DNA from: Stachybotrys elegans
Lineage: Eukaryota; Ascomycota; Sordariomycetes; Hypocreales; Stachybotryaceae
Assembly (NCBI GenBank): GCA_020746835.1
Contig: JAGPNK010000007.1
Location: 496,001-560,000, forward strand
DNA: 64,000 nt
Direction: 5' to 3'
The translations under genes were made by a program, and so were the position numbers. The notes beneath the pieces are model-generated. The model was not told the DNA's origin. It did no database searches and was given only the letters and a program-made list of their open reading frames with translations. This document shows, one piece after another, positions 51,111 through 62,196 of the stretch (positions within the stretch are counted from its first letter, which is position 1; each line of letters starts with the position of its first letter).

Positions 51111-53576
51111 ATGGAGGTCGACTCTGCCTCACCTCCTAGCCCGACCGTCTCGTTGGACGCACGCGGTGCCCCTCGCCCTCCTCAACCAGACGCCGTCCAG
51201 GCCCATGCCGCCGCCGACCACGAGAACGAGCACGAGCACGAGGACCACGAGCAGTCCCCCGATCGCCGCCCTAAAAAGTCGTCTTCGACCTGCACCACAT
51301 GCCGTGCCCGCAAGGTCCGCTGTGACGGCGCCCGCACTGTCTGCTCCAACTGCCAGCGCCTCGGCTTCCCCTGCTCCTACGACGACGCCGACCCCAATGC
51401 CTGGACCGCCACGCTGCCTCGCCGCCGTGTCAAGCAGGCCTGCCTCGCCTGCCACAGCCGCAAGGCTCGCTGCTCAGGCCATGTCCCCTCCTGCGAGCGC
51501 TGTCGTGCCCAGGGCATACAGTGCGTCTACAGACCAGGCAAACGCGCCAGGACATCCAAGTTCTCGGCCGACAGGCGGAGCCCCGTGAGCCAGGACGGAG
51601 ATAGAGACCGCGACGATGCGCACAACGACAGCGACCCCAACTTGACGGATCCCGTCAGCATATCTACCCCGAGCGGACAGAACTTTGATATGTTAGTACC
51701 CAGCCGCACGACGGAACGCACAACACCCGCTGACCATTGCCATAGCCCCGGCCTGGATGAGTCTTTTACATCCGTCGTGGGAAGGACGTTTGAGAAATTC
51801 TTCCGTCATGTCCACCACATCCCAATGTTCTCGTTCCTCCACAGGGCATCACTCACAGAGCAGTACCACGCCGGCAAGGTCGACAAGCCACTGCTTCTCG
51901 CCCTCGTCGGTATCACATCCTGCCTCACCGACATGGGCCCTGGCCTGCGTGAGTATGGCAACCGGTGTATCGACGATGCCGAAGCCATCCTCTTTTCCGA
52001 CTACACCCGCCCGTCAACCATCAAAGTCCAGGCTCTCGTCCTCATGATCAAGCATCGCACGCTGTCCAAGAACTTCCCCAGCGCCTTCATGCTATTAAGC
52101 ATAGCCTCCCGATACGCCACCGCGCTCCGCTTGAACTACGAGGCTCCCCAGCTCTGCTTCCTTGCGCAGGAGTCCCGCAGACGACTCATGTGGGCTCTCT
52201 ACTGCATCGACTCGACCATATCGGGCGGCTATCCCGACTTCTCCCTCTGGACCGCCGACCGTATCCACGTTACGCTCCCCTGCAACGAGCGCAACTTCGA
52301 GTTCGACCTGCCTCAGCCCACAGAGAAGCTCATCCCCGACTTTGACGATGCGCCAGTCTCGCACGCCGAAGACGTCGGCAGCCTAGCCCTACACATCCGC
52401 ATCCTCCACATCCGCCGCAAGATTGTCGAGTTCACCAAGAGCGTCCTCGTCAGCCGCAACATCAGCTCCACCGAGCTGCAGACACGCTCCCTTGAGCTGC
52501 ACAAGGAGCTCGACGACTTCGCCAGCCACCTCCCTGCCTCCTTCCAGTTCTCCGACAACTCGCTACGCCTGCGCGCCTACTCTCCGCGTATATGCGTCTT
52601 CATCATGATTCACGTCTGGTGGCGCCAATGCCACTGCGACCTCTACCGCCTGGGGCTTGCAGGTCTGCGGGAGGCCCTGCCTCGCGCCGCCCTCGCCAAC
52701 ATTGACCCGGCCTTCCTGGAGCATTGCCAGCGCCAGTGCTTCGACCACTCCATGGCCATGGCCCACATCTTCTCCTCGATGCAGAAGCTCAATGCCAAGC
52801 CCGTGACGGACCTCGACCTCGCCATCTGCGCTTACCAGTGCGCCCGCATGCTGGCCTACTCGTACTACAACAACGCCGACAAATTCGAGCTCACCGCCGA
52901 GGTCGTCCTCGACCAGGCCAAGATCTGCCTCCAGGCCATCAAGCAGTGCTGCTTCGGAGGCGCGGCCGCTGGCATCCGGTCCGACCTGGAGAACATGATA
53001 GCCCAGGGCCTCACGGCTCGCAAGACCAACACCGAGACCGCCACCCCAGACACACATACCAACCCTCACCCAGCCGAATTCCATCAAAACATCTTCTCAG
53101 CGCCGGTCCAGAGAACCATGGGCGCCATGAACAACAGCACGGGCACGGGCACGGGCACGGGCACGGGCACTCCGACCGCCTTTCCAAGCCCCCATCCCGA
53201 AGCACCCTCCCTCGCTCTCACCCACAAGCCTCAACCATCCTTCCTCCCCGCCCCAGAGCTTCCTATGACCGACGCGCCATTCTCCTCCTCCATGATGATG
53301 GACACCTGGGGCCCGGAACCCCACATGACGCCCGAGATGCCCCAGCCCCTGCCTGCCGACATGTCCATGTCGCGCTCCAAGTCTGCCGGCCCCGACATGT
53401 CCACGCAGAACAGCGACTTCACCCAGTCGGAGCTCAACAACGCCTACGAGGGCGCCTTTGAAGGTCTCGGCCTCGACAGCGGTCTCGACTATGCCATGGG
53501 GCTAGATCTAAACATCACTATGCCCACCACAGACTGGGTACGTCCCGATTATCTCCAAAGCACGGCCGGCGTGTGA
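51111..53576 (+). CDS. Transcription factor with two tandem Zn2Cys6 clusters
   Basis: Two exons, 51111-51691 and 51746-53576, give 803 residues; the 54-nt intron is a multiple of three, so it can also be read through. Cluster 1: CTTCRARKVRCDG then CSNCQRLGFPC. Cluster 2, about 30 residues further: CLACHSRKARCSG then CERCRAQGIQC, followed by basic RPGKRAR. Nearly all fungal factors have one cluster. The middle homology region follows (residues 220-560): VHHIPMFSFLHRASL, RLMWALYCIDSTISGGYPDF, then the fungal-specific factor fold. The C-terminal 130 residues are Pro, Ser, Met and Asp-rich with a (Thr-Gly)5 run encoded by a GGGCAC hexamer repeat. It is a nuclear DNA-binding regulator; target genes unknown. 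Confidence 0.9.
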   Translation: MEVDSASPPSPTVSLDARGAPRPPQPDAVQAHAAADHENEHEHEDHEQSPDRRPKKSSSTCTTCRARKVRCDGARTVCSNCQRLGFPCSYDDADPNAWTATLPRRRVKQACLACHSRKARCSGHVPSCERCRAQGIQCVYRPGKRARTSKFSADRRSPVSQDGDRDRDDAHNDSDPNLTDPVSISTPSGQNFDMLVPSRTTERTTPADHCHSPGLDESFTSVVGRTFEKFFRHVHHIPMFSFLHRASLTEQYHAGKVDKPLLLALVGITSCLTDMGPGLREYGNRCIDDAEAILFSDYTRPSTIKVQALVLMIKHRTLSKNFPSAFMLLSIASRYATALRLNYEAPQLCFLAQESRRRLMWALYCIDSTISGGYPDFSLWTADRIHVTLPCNERNFEFDLPQPTEKLIPDFDDAPVSHAEDVGSLALHIRILHIRRKIVEFTKSVLVSRNISSTELQTRSLELHKELDDFASHLPASFQFSDNSLRLRAYSPRICVFIMIHVWWRQCHCDLYRLGLAGLREALPRAALANIDPAFLEHCQRQCFDHSMAMAHIFSSMQKLNAKPVTDLDLAICAYQCARMLAYSYYNNADKFELTAEVVLDQAKICLQAIKQCCFGGAAAGIRSDLENMIAQGLTARKTNTETATPDTHTNPHPAEFHQNIFSAPVQRTMGAMNNSTGTGTGTGTGTPTAFPSPHPEAPSLALTHKPQPSFLPAPELPMTDAPFSSSMMMDTWGPEPHMTPEMPQPLPADMSMSRSKSAGPDMSTQNSDFTQSELNNAYEGAFEGLGLDSGLDYAMGLDLNITMPTTDWVRPDYLQSTAGV
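53139..53170. repeat. In-frame GGGCAC hexamer repeat
   Basis: Five units inside the transcription factor gene encode alternating Gly and Thr; length polymorphism would change the protein without a frame shift. Confidence 0.8.
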
Positions 53577-54170
53577 ACACAAACACACACGCACACACAC
53601 ACAAAAAAAAGGCCCAACCACCGCGATGTCTGAAGCTGTGTAGTTTGCACCGTCTTCTCTCCGTCCTACACAAGATATGAACGCACAGGAGCGTGAGGCT
53701 AACGATAGCACGACTGTATCTTCTTTTATTTTGTTGCATTTGCATTTACGATACCAAAAATGCACGCGCATATGGCTCTTGGCGTGGAATCATGAGATGG
53801 GAGTTTGGTAGATTTTCTTTTTTTCCCCCCTCTTTCTTTTTGCCCGGGGTCTGGGAGGCACGCATCTGTGTATATACGACGCCATATCTTTTGCTGCATA
53901 TAGGGTTTGGTATACGAGTCGATATGCTTTGCATGTACATAGGACATATAGAAGGACGAGTCATTTAATTCATAGAAGATGCAGCCAGGATCAAATATGG
54001 CAATGTCTCTCATGCAACGGTACCACAGTGGGAATTGAATTCGGTTTATTTTTTCGTCTCTAATCGTCACATCATGCTGCATCACTCACATAGCAAAGGG
54101 GAAATCATCACTGCGCCACCTGTCACTGAACAAAATTTTAACGACTTGGGCCAAGAATCAGCCACACCCA
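53577..54170. other. Convergent 3' intergenic region with CA repeat
   Basis: 594 bp between stops; a CA microsatellite with A-run at 53577-53609 directly follows the transcription factor's stop. No gene seen. Confidence 0.5.
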
Positions 54171-56417
54171 TTACATCTTCACCCGGAAAAGATAGCGCAG
54201 CCTGACCTGCGCAACGTCGTAGCAAATGTACTCGTTGTACCACAGGCCTGCGTCGGGGATCTTCGTCTCGCCAATGCTCGACGGGTCAGGCTGGCCAAGG
54301 AGGTTAGTGACGAGAAGCCAACACCGAAAATCATTCGACTCACCATTTTGATGCCCTTCATGCTTCCGTGTACGCCACCCGCATCGAGCCACTCGCTGGG
54401 ACCATGTCGACCCTGGCCCCAAGTCGAGTGCATGCCGTTCTTCTTCGCCGATTCTCCTGCAGTGTACGACGAATGGATAAGCTCCTGCATGGGGTCACCG
54501 AGCTCTGCTTCACAAAGAAGAAGGAGGGCGTGTCCGTTGGAAATGTACGAGTTACAGTATCCAGCCGACTTGGAGGACATGTCGGCGAGGTAGATGCCTT
54601 TGCCGAACATGTAACCAGATACAGGGGCTTCCGGGGGCGCGATTCGCAGTCCCTGACTAAGGATACCACCGAAATTCGTGCACCTGGACCCATGCCAAAG
54701 CAGACGGCGATTCGATTCAATCTTGGCGTAGGGGGAGCTGTCAAAACGATCCTTTTCGCCAGATCGTTCGATGCGGAAGATGTCGAGAAGCTCATAGTTG
54801 TAACCATGAGTGTGGCCGCGCGATCCGTGCAGGTACTTGGAGAGTAGCTGGAACTCGTTGCTCTCGTGTTCCAGAGGCGTCATCTCAGAAAGATTGAGAC
54901 CGTTGAACTGGCGATCCAGTGGGTGGACAGTGTCCGCCGTCTTGCGATCAATCTTCATGATGTCTGCTGCATCCTTCATGTCTGACAAGCTTTCGAGGAG
55001 CTCTATCTCCTTCTTGAGCATGGCGTCGTTATGAATGACGGGTGGACGATTGCGGCCAAAGGCATGGGGGATCAGAGAGTAGTATGTGTTGGACAGGTGC
55101 TCCACGGCGCTGCCAAAAGCCATGTTCCAGCGGGACTGTGCAAGGCTCGAATCATCCATGAGTGCAGCGAGATCTTTGAGCTGCTGGAAACCGCGCATGA
55201 TGGTAGCCTTGCTCAGCTTACCGAGTGGCAGCTTCTGAGCGTCATAGTTGAGGGAAGTCATGGTGGCTTGGAAGTATTGCTGGTTGAAGATCAGCTCCAT
55301 GAGTTCCTTGACGGGCTTTACGAGAGTGCAGTCTGGCGTTGCCTGCTCTGTTTCGCCTCCATCTTTGCCGCCCGTCTTCTTGTCGCTGGGAGCGTCTTCT
55401 TCGTCATCGCTGTCGGCATCATAGTTTCGTTCTACGAATGCATACTTGCCGGGTTTGGGGTCATCGCCTCGGCTTTCCCAGGCCAAGCCAGACTTGTCGC
55501 GGAACTTCTTCTTGAAGGCCTTGATTGCATCGTCTAGCTTCCCGTTACCCAGAACGGCGTTGGTGCCCACTTCACCGACACGACCCCATCGGGTCCATGC
55601 CTTGAAGTCGTTGGTCTTCGGATTATGCAGAACCTGGGCTGGGTTAGAGAATATTTCGGCCCGCGCGAAGAAAGTTCCATACCTGTATGCGGTAGAACTT
55701 GTTGTTGTTGTTCGAAGAATTGCTCTGGTTGAGACTTGCATCCCAGATTAATCCCGTATCAGCGTCAATGTGAACTTGGTAATCAACGAGATAGCAGTAG
55801 CCATCGCGTAGAACCTCCATGTTCTTTTGCTTCTTGATAAACTGGCCTTCGGAGAACTTGGCCTCTTCCTCGGCTTCTTCGGGCTCGGGCTCAGTCTTGA
55901 CGGCGGCATTGGTGTCGGCGCCCGCGCTGGCAGCTCCCTTTGCGCCTTTGGTCTTCTTGGTCTTGGGCTCGTCGCTGCCATTGGCGTTGGCAACAGCAAT
56001 GGGCCTCTTCTTGGTGTGGTCTGCACCATTGGTGGCGCCACTGGCAGCTCCGTTTGCTGCGGAGCCGTTTGTCGTAGAGCCCGTAGTGGGAGCTGAGGAG
56101 TGGAGATGATCCTTCTCATCCACCTTGTCCTTCTTGTCCACGCATTGGGATAGCCACGAGGGCTTGAGGAGAAGTATATCCTTCGCCTTTGCTGCAACTA
56201 CCTTGGCAGTGTCGGCAGCGAAATCCTCGTCGGTGCAAACGAGGTGCGTTGTATTCTTTGTTATGGACTTTGTCACAGTCCCGCCCAGGCCTTGAATCAC
56301 CTGCTCAAGGGCAGCATGGGTCGTATCAAACTTGCCGCTGAGGGCAATGGCGCATCCCTCGAGCGGAGAGGGAGGAGGCGTTGCGGCCTTTTGGGCGGCT
56401 CTGCGTCTGGGTGGCAT
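54171..56417 (-). CDS. Poly(ADP-ribose) polymerase (BRCT-WGR-PARP)
   Basis: Three exons, 56417-55683, 55633-54344 and 54290-54171, give 714 residues. Domains: BRCT at residues 14-95 (LEGCAIALSGKFDTTHAALE); a linker of Asn, Gly, Ala and Lys with nuclear-localisation-type PKTKKTKG; WGR at about 200-320 (DFKAWTRWGRVGEVG); helical regulatory domain; catalytic domain at the end. The His-Tyr-Glu triad is visible: LLWHGSR, GKGIYLADM and WYNEYI. The last exon supplies the Glu. No zinc fingers, so DNA sensing must come from WGR and BRCT. Filamentous fungi usually have a single such enzyme, called PrpA in Aspergillus and NPO in Neurospora, acting in DNA repair and ageing. Confidence 0.96.
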
Positions 56418-58124
56418 TGGGAGAAATGCAGCGGACAGACGAGCGGGTGATGGAAGTGAAATGGGATGTCAAGAGGTGTGTGTTATGCTATGACGCTGAG
56501 GGTGGGAACGCCGCCGTCTCAATTGGCAGGGTTCTTTGTTGATCGGCGTGGGGAGTACAGATTTGGACGAGACAAGCTGCGAGATACAGCTGCAGGAGAA
56601 CAATGGGGATTTAAATGTCAATTGATGAGAGGAGAGGGCAGAATGGAGATGGGATCAAGACAGAGTTGAAGGGGGCTGTGTTGCTTTTTAAAATGAAGCT
56701 CCAGCCCAGCTGAAGCCGCTGATGCAAGAGCGACCCATGGCAAGGCTGCCTGCCTGACAGCGTGGCCGAGCACTGCTAACCTAGTGCCGTACCGAAGTAC
56801 CAAAGTATCTTGGAACGCAGGGACACCTTTAGCGGCGACTTCTCCAGGCACCAGCGCGCCAAAGCCGACGCGACCCACAGACTCTCCAGTCACGTCGGTG
56901 ACACGAAGTCACGTGTACGTAATTAAGCGGAGGTAAATGGGCAGGCGGCTGGAGTTGGTGGCTCTTTGACCCTCGTCGATGGGGTTGGCTGCCTAAATAT
57001 GCCATCATTATCGTCCCCATCGGAGCGATTAATTCCCAACAGAAGAGAAGCGATTGGAATGCCGGGAATAGCATGAGAGAAGGCGAAAATCAGTACCCTG
57101 AAGCGCATATCTCACGTGACATGCAGCCCGCCACATTCAACAATTGGCAGAAGCCGAGACCACAGCGTCCTTTCAATCATTGCACGCACCATTTATGGTT
57201 TTGGATTTTTCTTTGGGCGTTCGCACCCTGAACCTTAACCTGACCTGTAAAAAGAGGGTTGTAAAATAAATGAACGAAAATAAATTAATTAAAAGGAAGA
57301 TGAATTTCGTGTCTTTGTGTTAAAATAACGGAGTTCTACTCCGAGTTCTATAGGCAATAATTCTTGAGGGTTTAAAGGCTTGGTTCATCGAGGACCCACA
57401 CATCAGAAGCAACTCTCAATTGTGCGATCTCTATCTACAACCGAGAGTAGTTCTGTGGTGTAGCTATCTGGTATGGCTGGCTTGGTTAGGTACGCCTGCT
57501 ACGGCCAATTTATTATTATGCTACTCATGTTGTTGGTGTCCAGTTGACATATTTTCATATCGTGAAGTATTAGTTTGACTCCTTACAAAAGAAAGCAAGA
57601 CTCTTAATCCCTATTCGAGCACAGTAGATATCCACGGTTCCTCGGCCAGTTGGCAGGGATAAAGAGACGATTTTCCATGAATAAAAAGAAATCCCGTCCA
57701 ACGACCAAAGCATGGAGAACCATGTTAGAAACAAGCCATTCCAGAACAGGCAGGCCAAGTGGTTATTTGTCAGGACCCTTGATTTCTTTGCCTGGAACTG
57801 GCAAGTATCCAGCCGTAACCTGCATAGGCTATATGATATCAGTGCTTGATATCGTAGCAAAATCCACATTAAATCAAGATAACTTCCCTTGACACAATCC
57901 GTAACCCTTCAACCAGCCATAACGTGCATACACGAAGTTACATCTAGCTTCGAATTTGGCAACTCGGAGTTCCCCATTGGACCGAATTCTTGATGGTCCA
58001 CGCTACCAATTTCGTTAGAATGCTACGTTGGAATATACGAGGTCAAGTATAAAGAGCCTGCTCTGTCCATTGATAAACATACCCTGATAACGTACACTTA
58101 TGTGTACCAAAAGGTTAGAACAAT
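56418..58124. other. Intergenic region, no gene seen
   Basis: 1.7 kb between divergent genes. Includes A/T-rich stretches at 57250-57360. A TATA box at 58048 belongs to the small secreted protein. Confidence 0.5.
58048..58054 (+). promoter_or_regulatory. TATA box of small secreted protein gene
   Basis: TATAAAG, 77 bp upstream of the ATG at 58125, a strong and close spacing that supports the gene. Confidence 0.6.
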
Positions 58125-58525
58125 ATGCCGTCTCTTCTTACGCTCATCGTCACTGCGTTGGCCACCACGGCCTTTGCGGCACCTTCCCAGCAAGCCGCCG
58201 CGAATTCCTGTCCAGCTTGGATGGTCGGTCTTGGGCCTAGCTATGACAACTATTGCTGCGTATACGACAGTTCTCTGGTATGTTGCCACGTGCTCTTTGC
58301 TGCGGCAGCTGCAGCGTTGACAGGCTTTAGCAAAACTGCTGCAAGTTTGGTCCGGTCGGCGGGCCGGGCGCGGCAATGCTTGACTGCTCCAGCCCGTGGG
58401 CTGCAGACGTCAATAAGTTTACCCACTACGCTGCCTGCCAGATAAACGAGATTCGAGAAAAGGGGGGATGTGAAGGCGTACCCATCAATGTTCCTACTCC
58501 TGCTCCGACCTGGCCTAGAAATTAG
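58125..58525 (+). CDS. Small secreted 8-Cys protein, effector-like
   Basis: Two exons, 58125-58277 and 58331-58525, give 115 residues; the intron is 53 nt with TTTAG acceptor. The second exon lies in a different frame, so the unspliced frame ends early after an Ala run. Signal peptide MPSLLTLIVTALATTAFAAP, cleavage likely near AFA-AP. Mature part: NSCPAWMVGLGPSYDNYCC, VYDSSLQNCCKFG, MLDCSSPWAADVNKFTHYAA with C next, then GGCEG and a Pro-Thr tail. Cysteines at residues 29, 44, 45, 54, 55, 70, 87 and 98. Two adjacent CC pairs resemble, but do not match, the hydrophobin order (C-CC-C-C-CC-C). Secreted effector, antimicrobial or wall-associated roles are all open; I claim none. Confidence 0.78.
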
Positions 58526-59614
58526 ATTTCATGTGGCCATGATGGTGGTGAGATGGCCGCCGAGGAAGGATTACCGACTATGTATATACGCATAAGTTTG
58601 ATATATATATCTGCATTGTCCCATCTGTCGTCTGCTACTTGACGTGTGATGTAAGGCTGCCATCGATCACTTTGGGTAGTTGGAATAGCTCCAGACAAAG
58701 ACCGCTCTTCTCTGCAGGTACCCAGCCTAGCTGCCCACATTGAATGGTACTACTTAACATAGCCATCCACGCCGACGAGAAGTGACACCTCGTGTTCTGC
58801 AATCTGGTTGGATGCCTCGACCTGCAGCCAGATGCATGTGATATATCACGTGAGCTTTACCTAGGCTCACGACAGCCTCATGAACCCGTCCACACCGCAT
58901 ATTTAAGCTTCTGAAGCAATCAAGGAGGAGACGGGAACTACCGCTGATGCCTTCCATCTTCTTCCACGCTCCGATTGTGGCTTGCCCATGGAAGGATCAG
59001 CAGCCAAGGTGCCAGCACGCTGCCATCAGCTTCCGTCATCTGCGTCATGGCCAATGCTGATTATTTTGTTCGCTTTAAATGACCTATGTATCAAGTGGTT
59101 GCGGTAGATAAAAGCACAGCCAAGTCAGGTATTTTCTGATAAGAGCTGAAGCTGAAGGGCATTTTAAGGCCAGTAGCGGCATGCCTAGGCAAATGTTGCC
59201 CCGCTCCTGTGTCCCCTGTATGTCCCCTTACCCAGGTGCCGCCAGCTCAACTGGACCTAAGGGGTAGGCAGGCGGGCAAACTTAGGCAGCACCACCTTCC
59301 AGTCCATCCCCATTTCCCTCCCACCGCTGCTTATAATAAGAGCCAGCCAGAGCTTCCATGACTTTGCGTCTTCACCCGGCCGTCCTCAACTTGAACCGAC
59401 TCATCGCTACCACACGGCCAACGCGTGTCCCATCGTCTCCCTGCACGCTCACAGTGCACAGGTATGCCCTCCCGCCCCCCTACTCCCTTGTGCTATGCAT
59501 GCATCTTGGTGATTGACACGCACCCACGCTCCAGCGTCTGTTCTTTGTCCTGAACTGCCTGGTCATGCCACAAATCGCCTGAGCTCCTCAAGCATTCCTT
59601 GGGCTTCAAGAAAC
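58526..59614. other. Intergenic region; probable 5'UTR intron
   Basis: 1.1 kb. GT at 59462 and CCAG at 59534 delimit a likely 73-nt intron in the leader of the F-box gene. Otherwise no gene seen. Confidence 0.45.
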
Positions 59615-61270
59615 ATGGACGCTATCATGACAGATTCCGCACCGGCACCTTATGTGTCGCCGTTGCAGAGGATCCCCCTCGAGGTGCTGCTGCGCATCAC
59701 GCACTTCCTGACGACGCCGGAACTGTGCAAGCTCCGGCTGGCTTGCAGATCAATCGAGAGAAGCCTCTACGAGACCTTCACGGCCGAATTTTTCTCCCGA
59801 AAGCAATTCATGATCACCCATGATAGTCTGCAAGCTCTTGTGGATATTTCCAAGACCCGCCTGCGTTACCACGTTCTCACGGTCCAATTTGGCCTGGAGT
59901 GCTACCCAGATGGCCTCAGCCGTCCCCTTGCTTCGACGGAGCAGGAGCTCGAGTTCCGCCAGCGCTATGCGGACCAGTTCGCTCTGTGGCACACTGGCCA
60001 CCACGTCGACATGATGACTGAGGCCTTCCGCAATCTCCCCAATCTCGATGGCGTAGTCATCCGCAGCTACAACTCAAACCGCCGCACTCGCGATGGCTAT
60101 GGAAAGGAGTGGACCAGCTATGGTGCCACAACCGCCTTCGAAGCCACGGGCATGCAAATGGCCAGATCAACCACTGGCGTCCAGGATTGGCATGGTTCAG
60201 GCGCCGGCAAGCAACACCGTGCCAGCCAGGTCTTCTATGCTGTGGTTGCTGCCGCAGCTAAAGCCTCCCGAGATGGCCCTGGTCTCAAGTCCATTGAGAT
60301 TCTGACACAGAACAGGGGAGGTCAGCTCCGCGACTTTGCCTTCAACATACCCTTCTTCCTTGAGCAAGACTATATCCGACTTCTTAGTGGATTGGAGAAA
60401 CTGCACCTCTGTATCGATCTTGCGTGGAGGAACGCCAGTGCTCCTCGGGGCGCTACCACACGCCCGACTCTCGACTTGCAGATCCGTCGCTTCCTCGGCA
60501 AGTGCCCCAACCTGAAGGATCTTCGCATCAACGAGGTTACCAGCCACGACAGTAGCACCACCGACTTGCTGATGTGGCTGTCTGTGACACCTGAAGATGC
60601 GGAGAAATTCACACTACCGTTCCCTGAGGCTCCAATCACCTTCCCACACTTGGAGGAACTTAGCTTGGGGCATTTGGAAATCCAGTCTGAGGTGCTGATC
60701 GAAATTCTGGACAAGCTTTCCTCTTCTCTGAAGCGACTTCAGATGAGAAAGCTAACGCTTTTTTGTCCCGACCCGCCTCCATACCATGATGCAAACGAGG
60801 CAGAGATACCTGATTCGGACGTCATGATGTCAGCCACTCCTTGGACTAGAATGTTTGAGTTCATGATGGACCTCGATCATCTTAATCTCAGGCACATCAA
60901 GATTGAATCACCCTTTATGACCTTCCGAGGGAGCGTGTCACACTTCCAGGTCTACTTCGCCGGCTCTTCTGGACTGGGAGTGGAGTACACAGGCTCGGAT
61001 TGGAAGCATTTCCTGCGATCCACGATGCCCAATATTATGTTCAATATGCCTCGTCGGCGACGCCGCACTGACTTCGGGAACAACGGTATGGTGCTCACTA
61101 CCATTAATTCTTCAAGTTGCTAACTAACCATTGAAGGTGATGAGAACGATGACGACGACGACGATGACGGCAGTGACTTAGATAGCGAGAGCGAGAGCGA
61201 CCTGGACGAGTTGGCCCACAATCCTCCTTCCATAGAAGCCCAAGAAGCATGGGCGGCTATGAATAGTTGA
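59615..61270 (+). CDS. F-box protein with acidic C-terminus
   Basis: Two exons, 59615-61085 and 61137-61270, give 534 residues. F-box at residues 16-60: PLQRIPLEVLLRITHFLTTP then LCKLRLACRSIERSLYETF. F-box proteins recruit substrates to SCF ubiquitin ligases through Skp1. The middle is a leucine-rich, repeat-like substrate part (LRYHVLTVQFGLECY, LDLQIRRFLGKCPNLKDLRI, FPHLEELSLGHLEIQSE). The last exon encodes a run of seven Asp, then Ser/Glu/Asp and a short tail ending in AMNS. A longer in-frame start at 59513 would add 34 residues, but it overlaps the probable 5'UTR intron, so I prefer the Met at 59615. Substrate unknown. Confidence 0.85.
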
Positions 61271-62196
61271 GATGGAATGGACTTGGTCTGTTCTGCCTTG
61301 GGTCTGCGATGGCCATGGCTTCACGCAACGTATCGAGAACCCCCCCCCCCCAAAAGAATAAAAAATAAAATAAAAACAATGTGAGGCGGGACAATGACGA
61401 AGCGTGCTGAGTATCCTGGACAGAGGCAAGAGGGGATGGCATGGAACTGGCTTTCGTTACTTCTTTCACCTTGACGGAGTCAACTGTCTACCACAAGTGA
61501 TGGCTTAGGTTGGAGGATAAGCGAAACGAGGGCATCTAACCACTGTGCAAGTCGGAGCAGTAGATCTGCGAAATATGAGATAGACATCTATGGGTATCGT
61601 GCTCTGCAGCTGGTTGTCTGCCACTCATTTGGACACATCATCCATTCATCATCCATGTCCGCGCGCCGACCAAGCACAGTACAACTCGTCACGCCTCGCA
61701 ATAGCCACGAATCTTTCACCCACGTCGCTCATTAAGCAACAGCTCAAGCCAAGAACGTAATTCCATCCCTGTATATATCTCTCTTTTCTCTCTCATCTGG
61801 TGGTATATCCTCTTCCCCCGAGCCACGCAATCCATCATCGTCATCTGTCTAAGGGTATTCTGATTGTGCCGCCCCCTTCCCCCGCCTTCCTCGGGATCTT
61901 CTCGCAGAAGGGGGAAAGCCCCCAATTCCCCAATAAATAAGTAAAATGAAAGAAAGAAGGAAGAAGAAAAAAGGAGGGGGAGCAAATGATATATCATCCC
62001 TTCGCATTCTAATGCCTTTCGTTCTGTCGCATGATTAACCCGCATATATGGTCCCGCAAAATGTGCCAATGTAGTTCGTAAATGTCGCTTCGCAGGGAAG
62101 AAGGAAAGACGGAAAGAAAGGAGGGGAAGGAAGAAGAAAAAAAGGGAAAGGAAAAAAATTCACAAGAAACTCTGGCAGAAGCAAGGTCAACTCCAC
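61271..62196. other. Convergent 3' intergenic region
   Basis: 926 bp with a C run near 61338 and long A/G tracts at 61947-61983 and 62094-62158 (pyrimidine-rich on the Sel1-like gene strand). No gene seen. Confidence 0.5.
62094..62158. repeat. Polypurine tract (GGAAAG-type)
   Basis: About 65 purines nearly without interruption, in the 3' flank of the leftward gene. Confidence 0.7.

Noticed and set aside
52724..53461. 245-codon plus-strand frame within the zinc-cluster gene
   Set aside because: Out-of-frame shadow rich in Arg/Pro/His, produced by the GC-rich coding sequence.
57450..57500. tRNA D-arm-like string (GGTGTAGCTATCTGG)
   Set aside because: No matching acceptor, anticodon or T-arm could be found within 100 bases.
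58125..58445. Unspliced 106-codon frame of the secreted protein
   Set aside because: It runs into an Ala-rich intron translation and loses the downstream cysteines; the spliced model with TTTAG acceptor is clearly better.
58125..58525. Hydrophobin identity for the 8-Cys protein
   Set aside because: Cys order is C-CC-CC-C-C-C, not the C-CC-C-C-CC-C of hydrophobins, and the mature part is not strongly hydrophobic.
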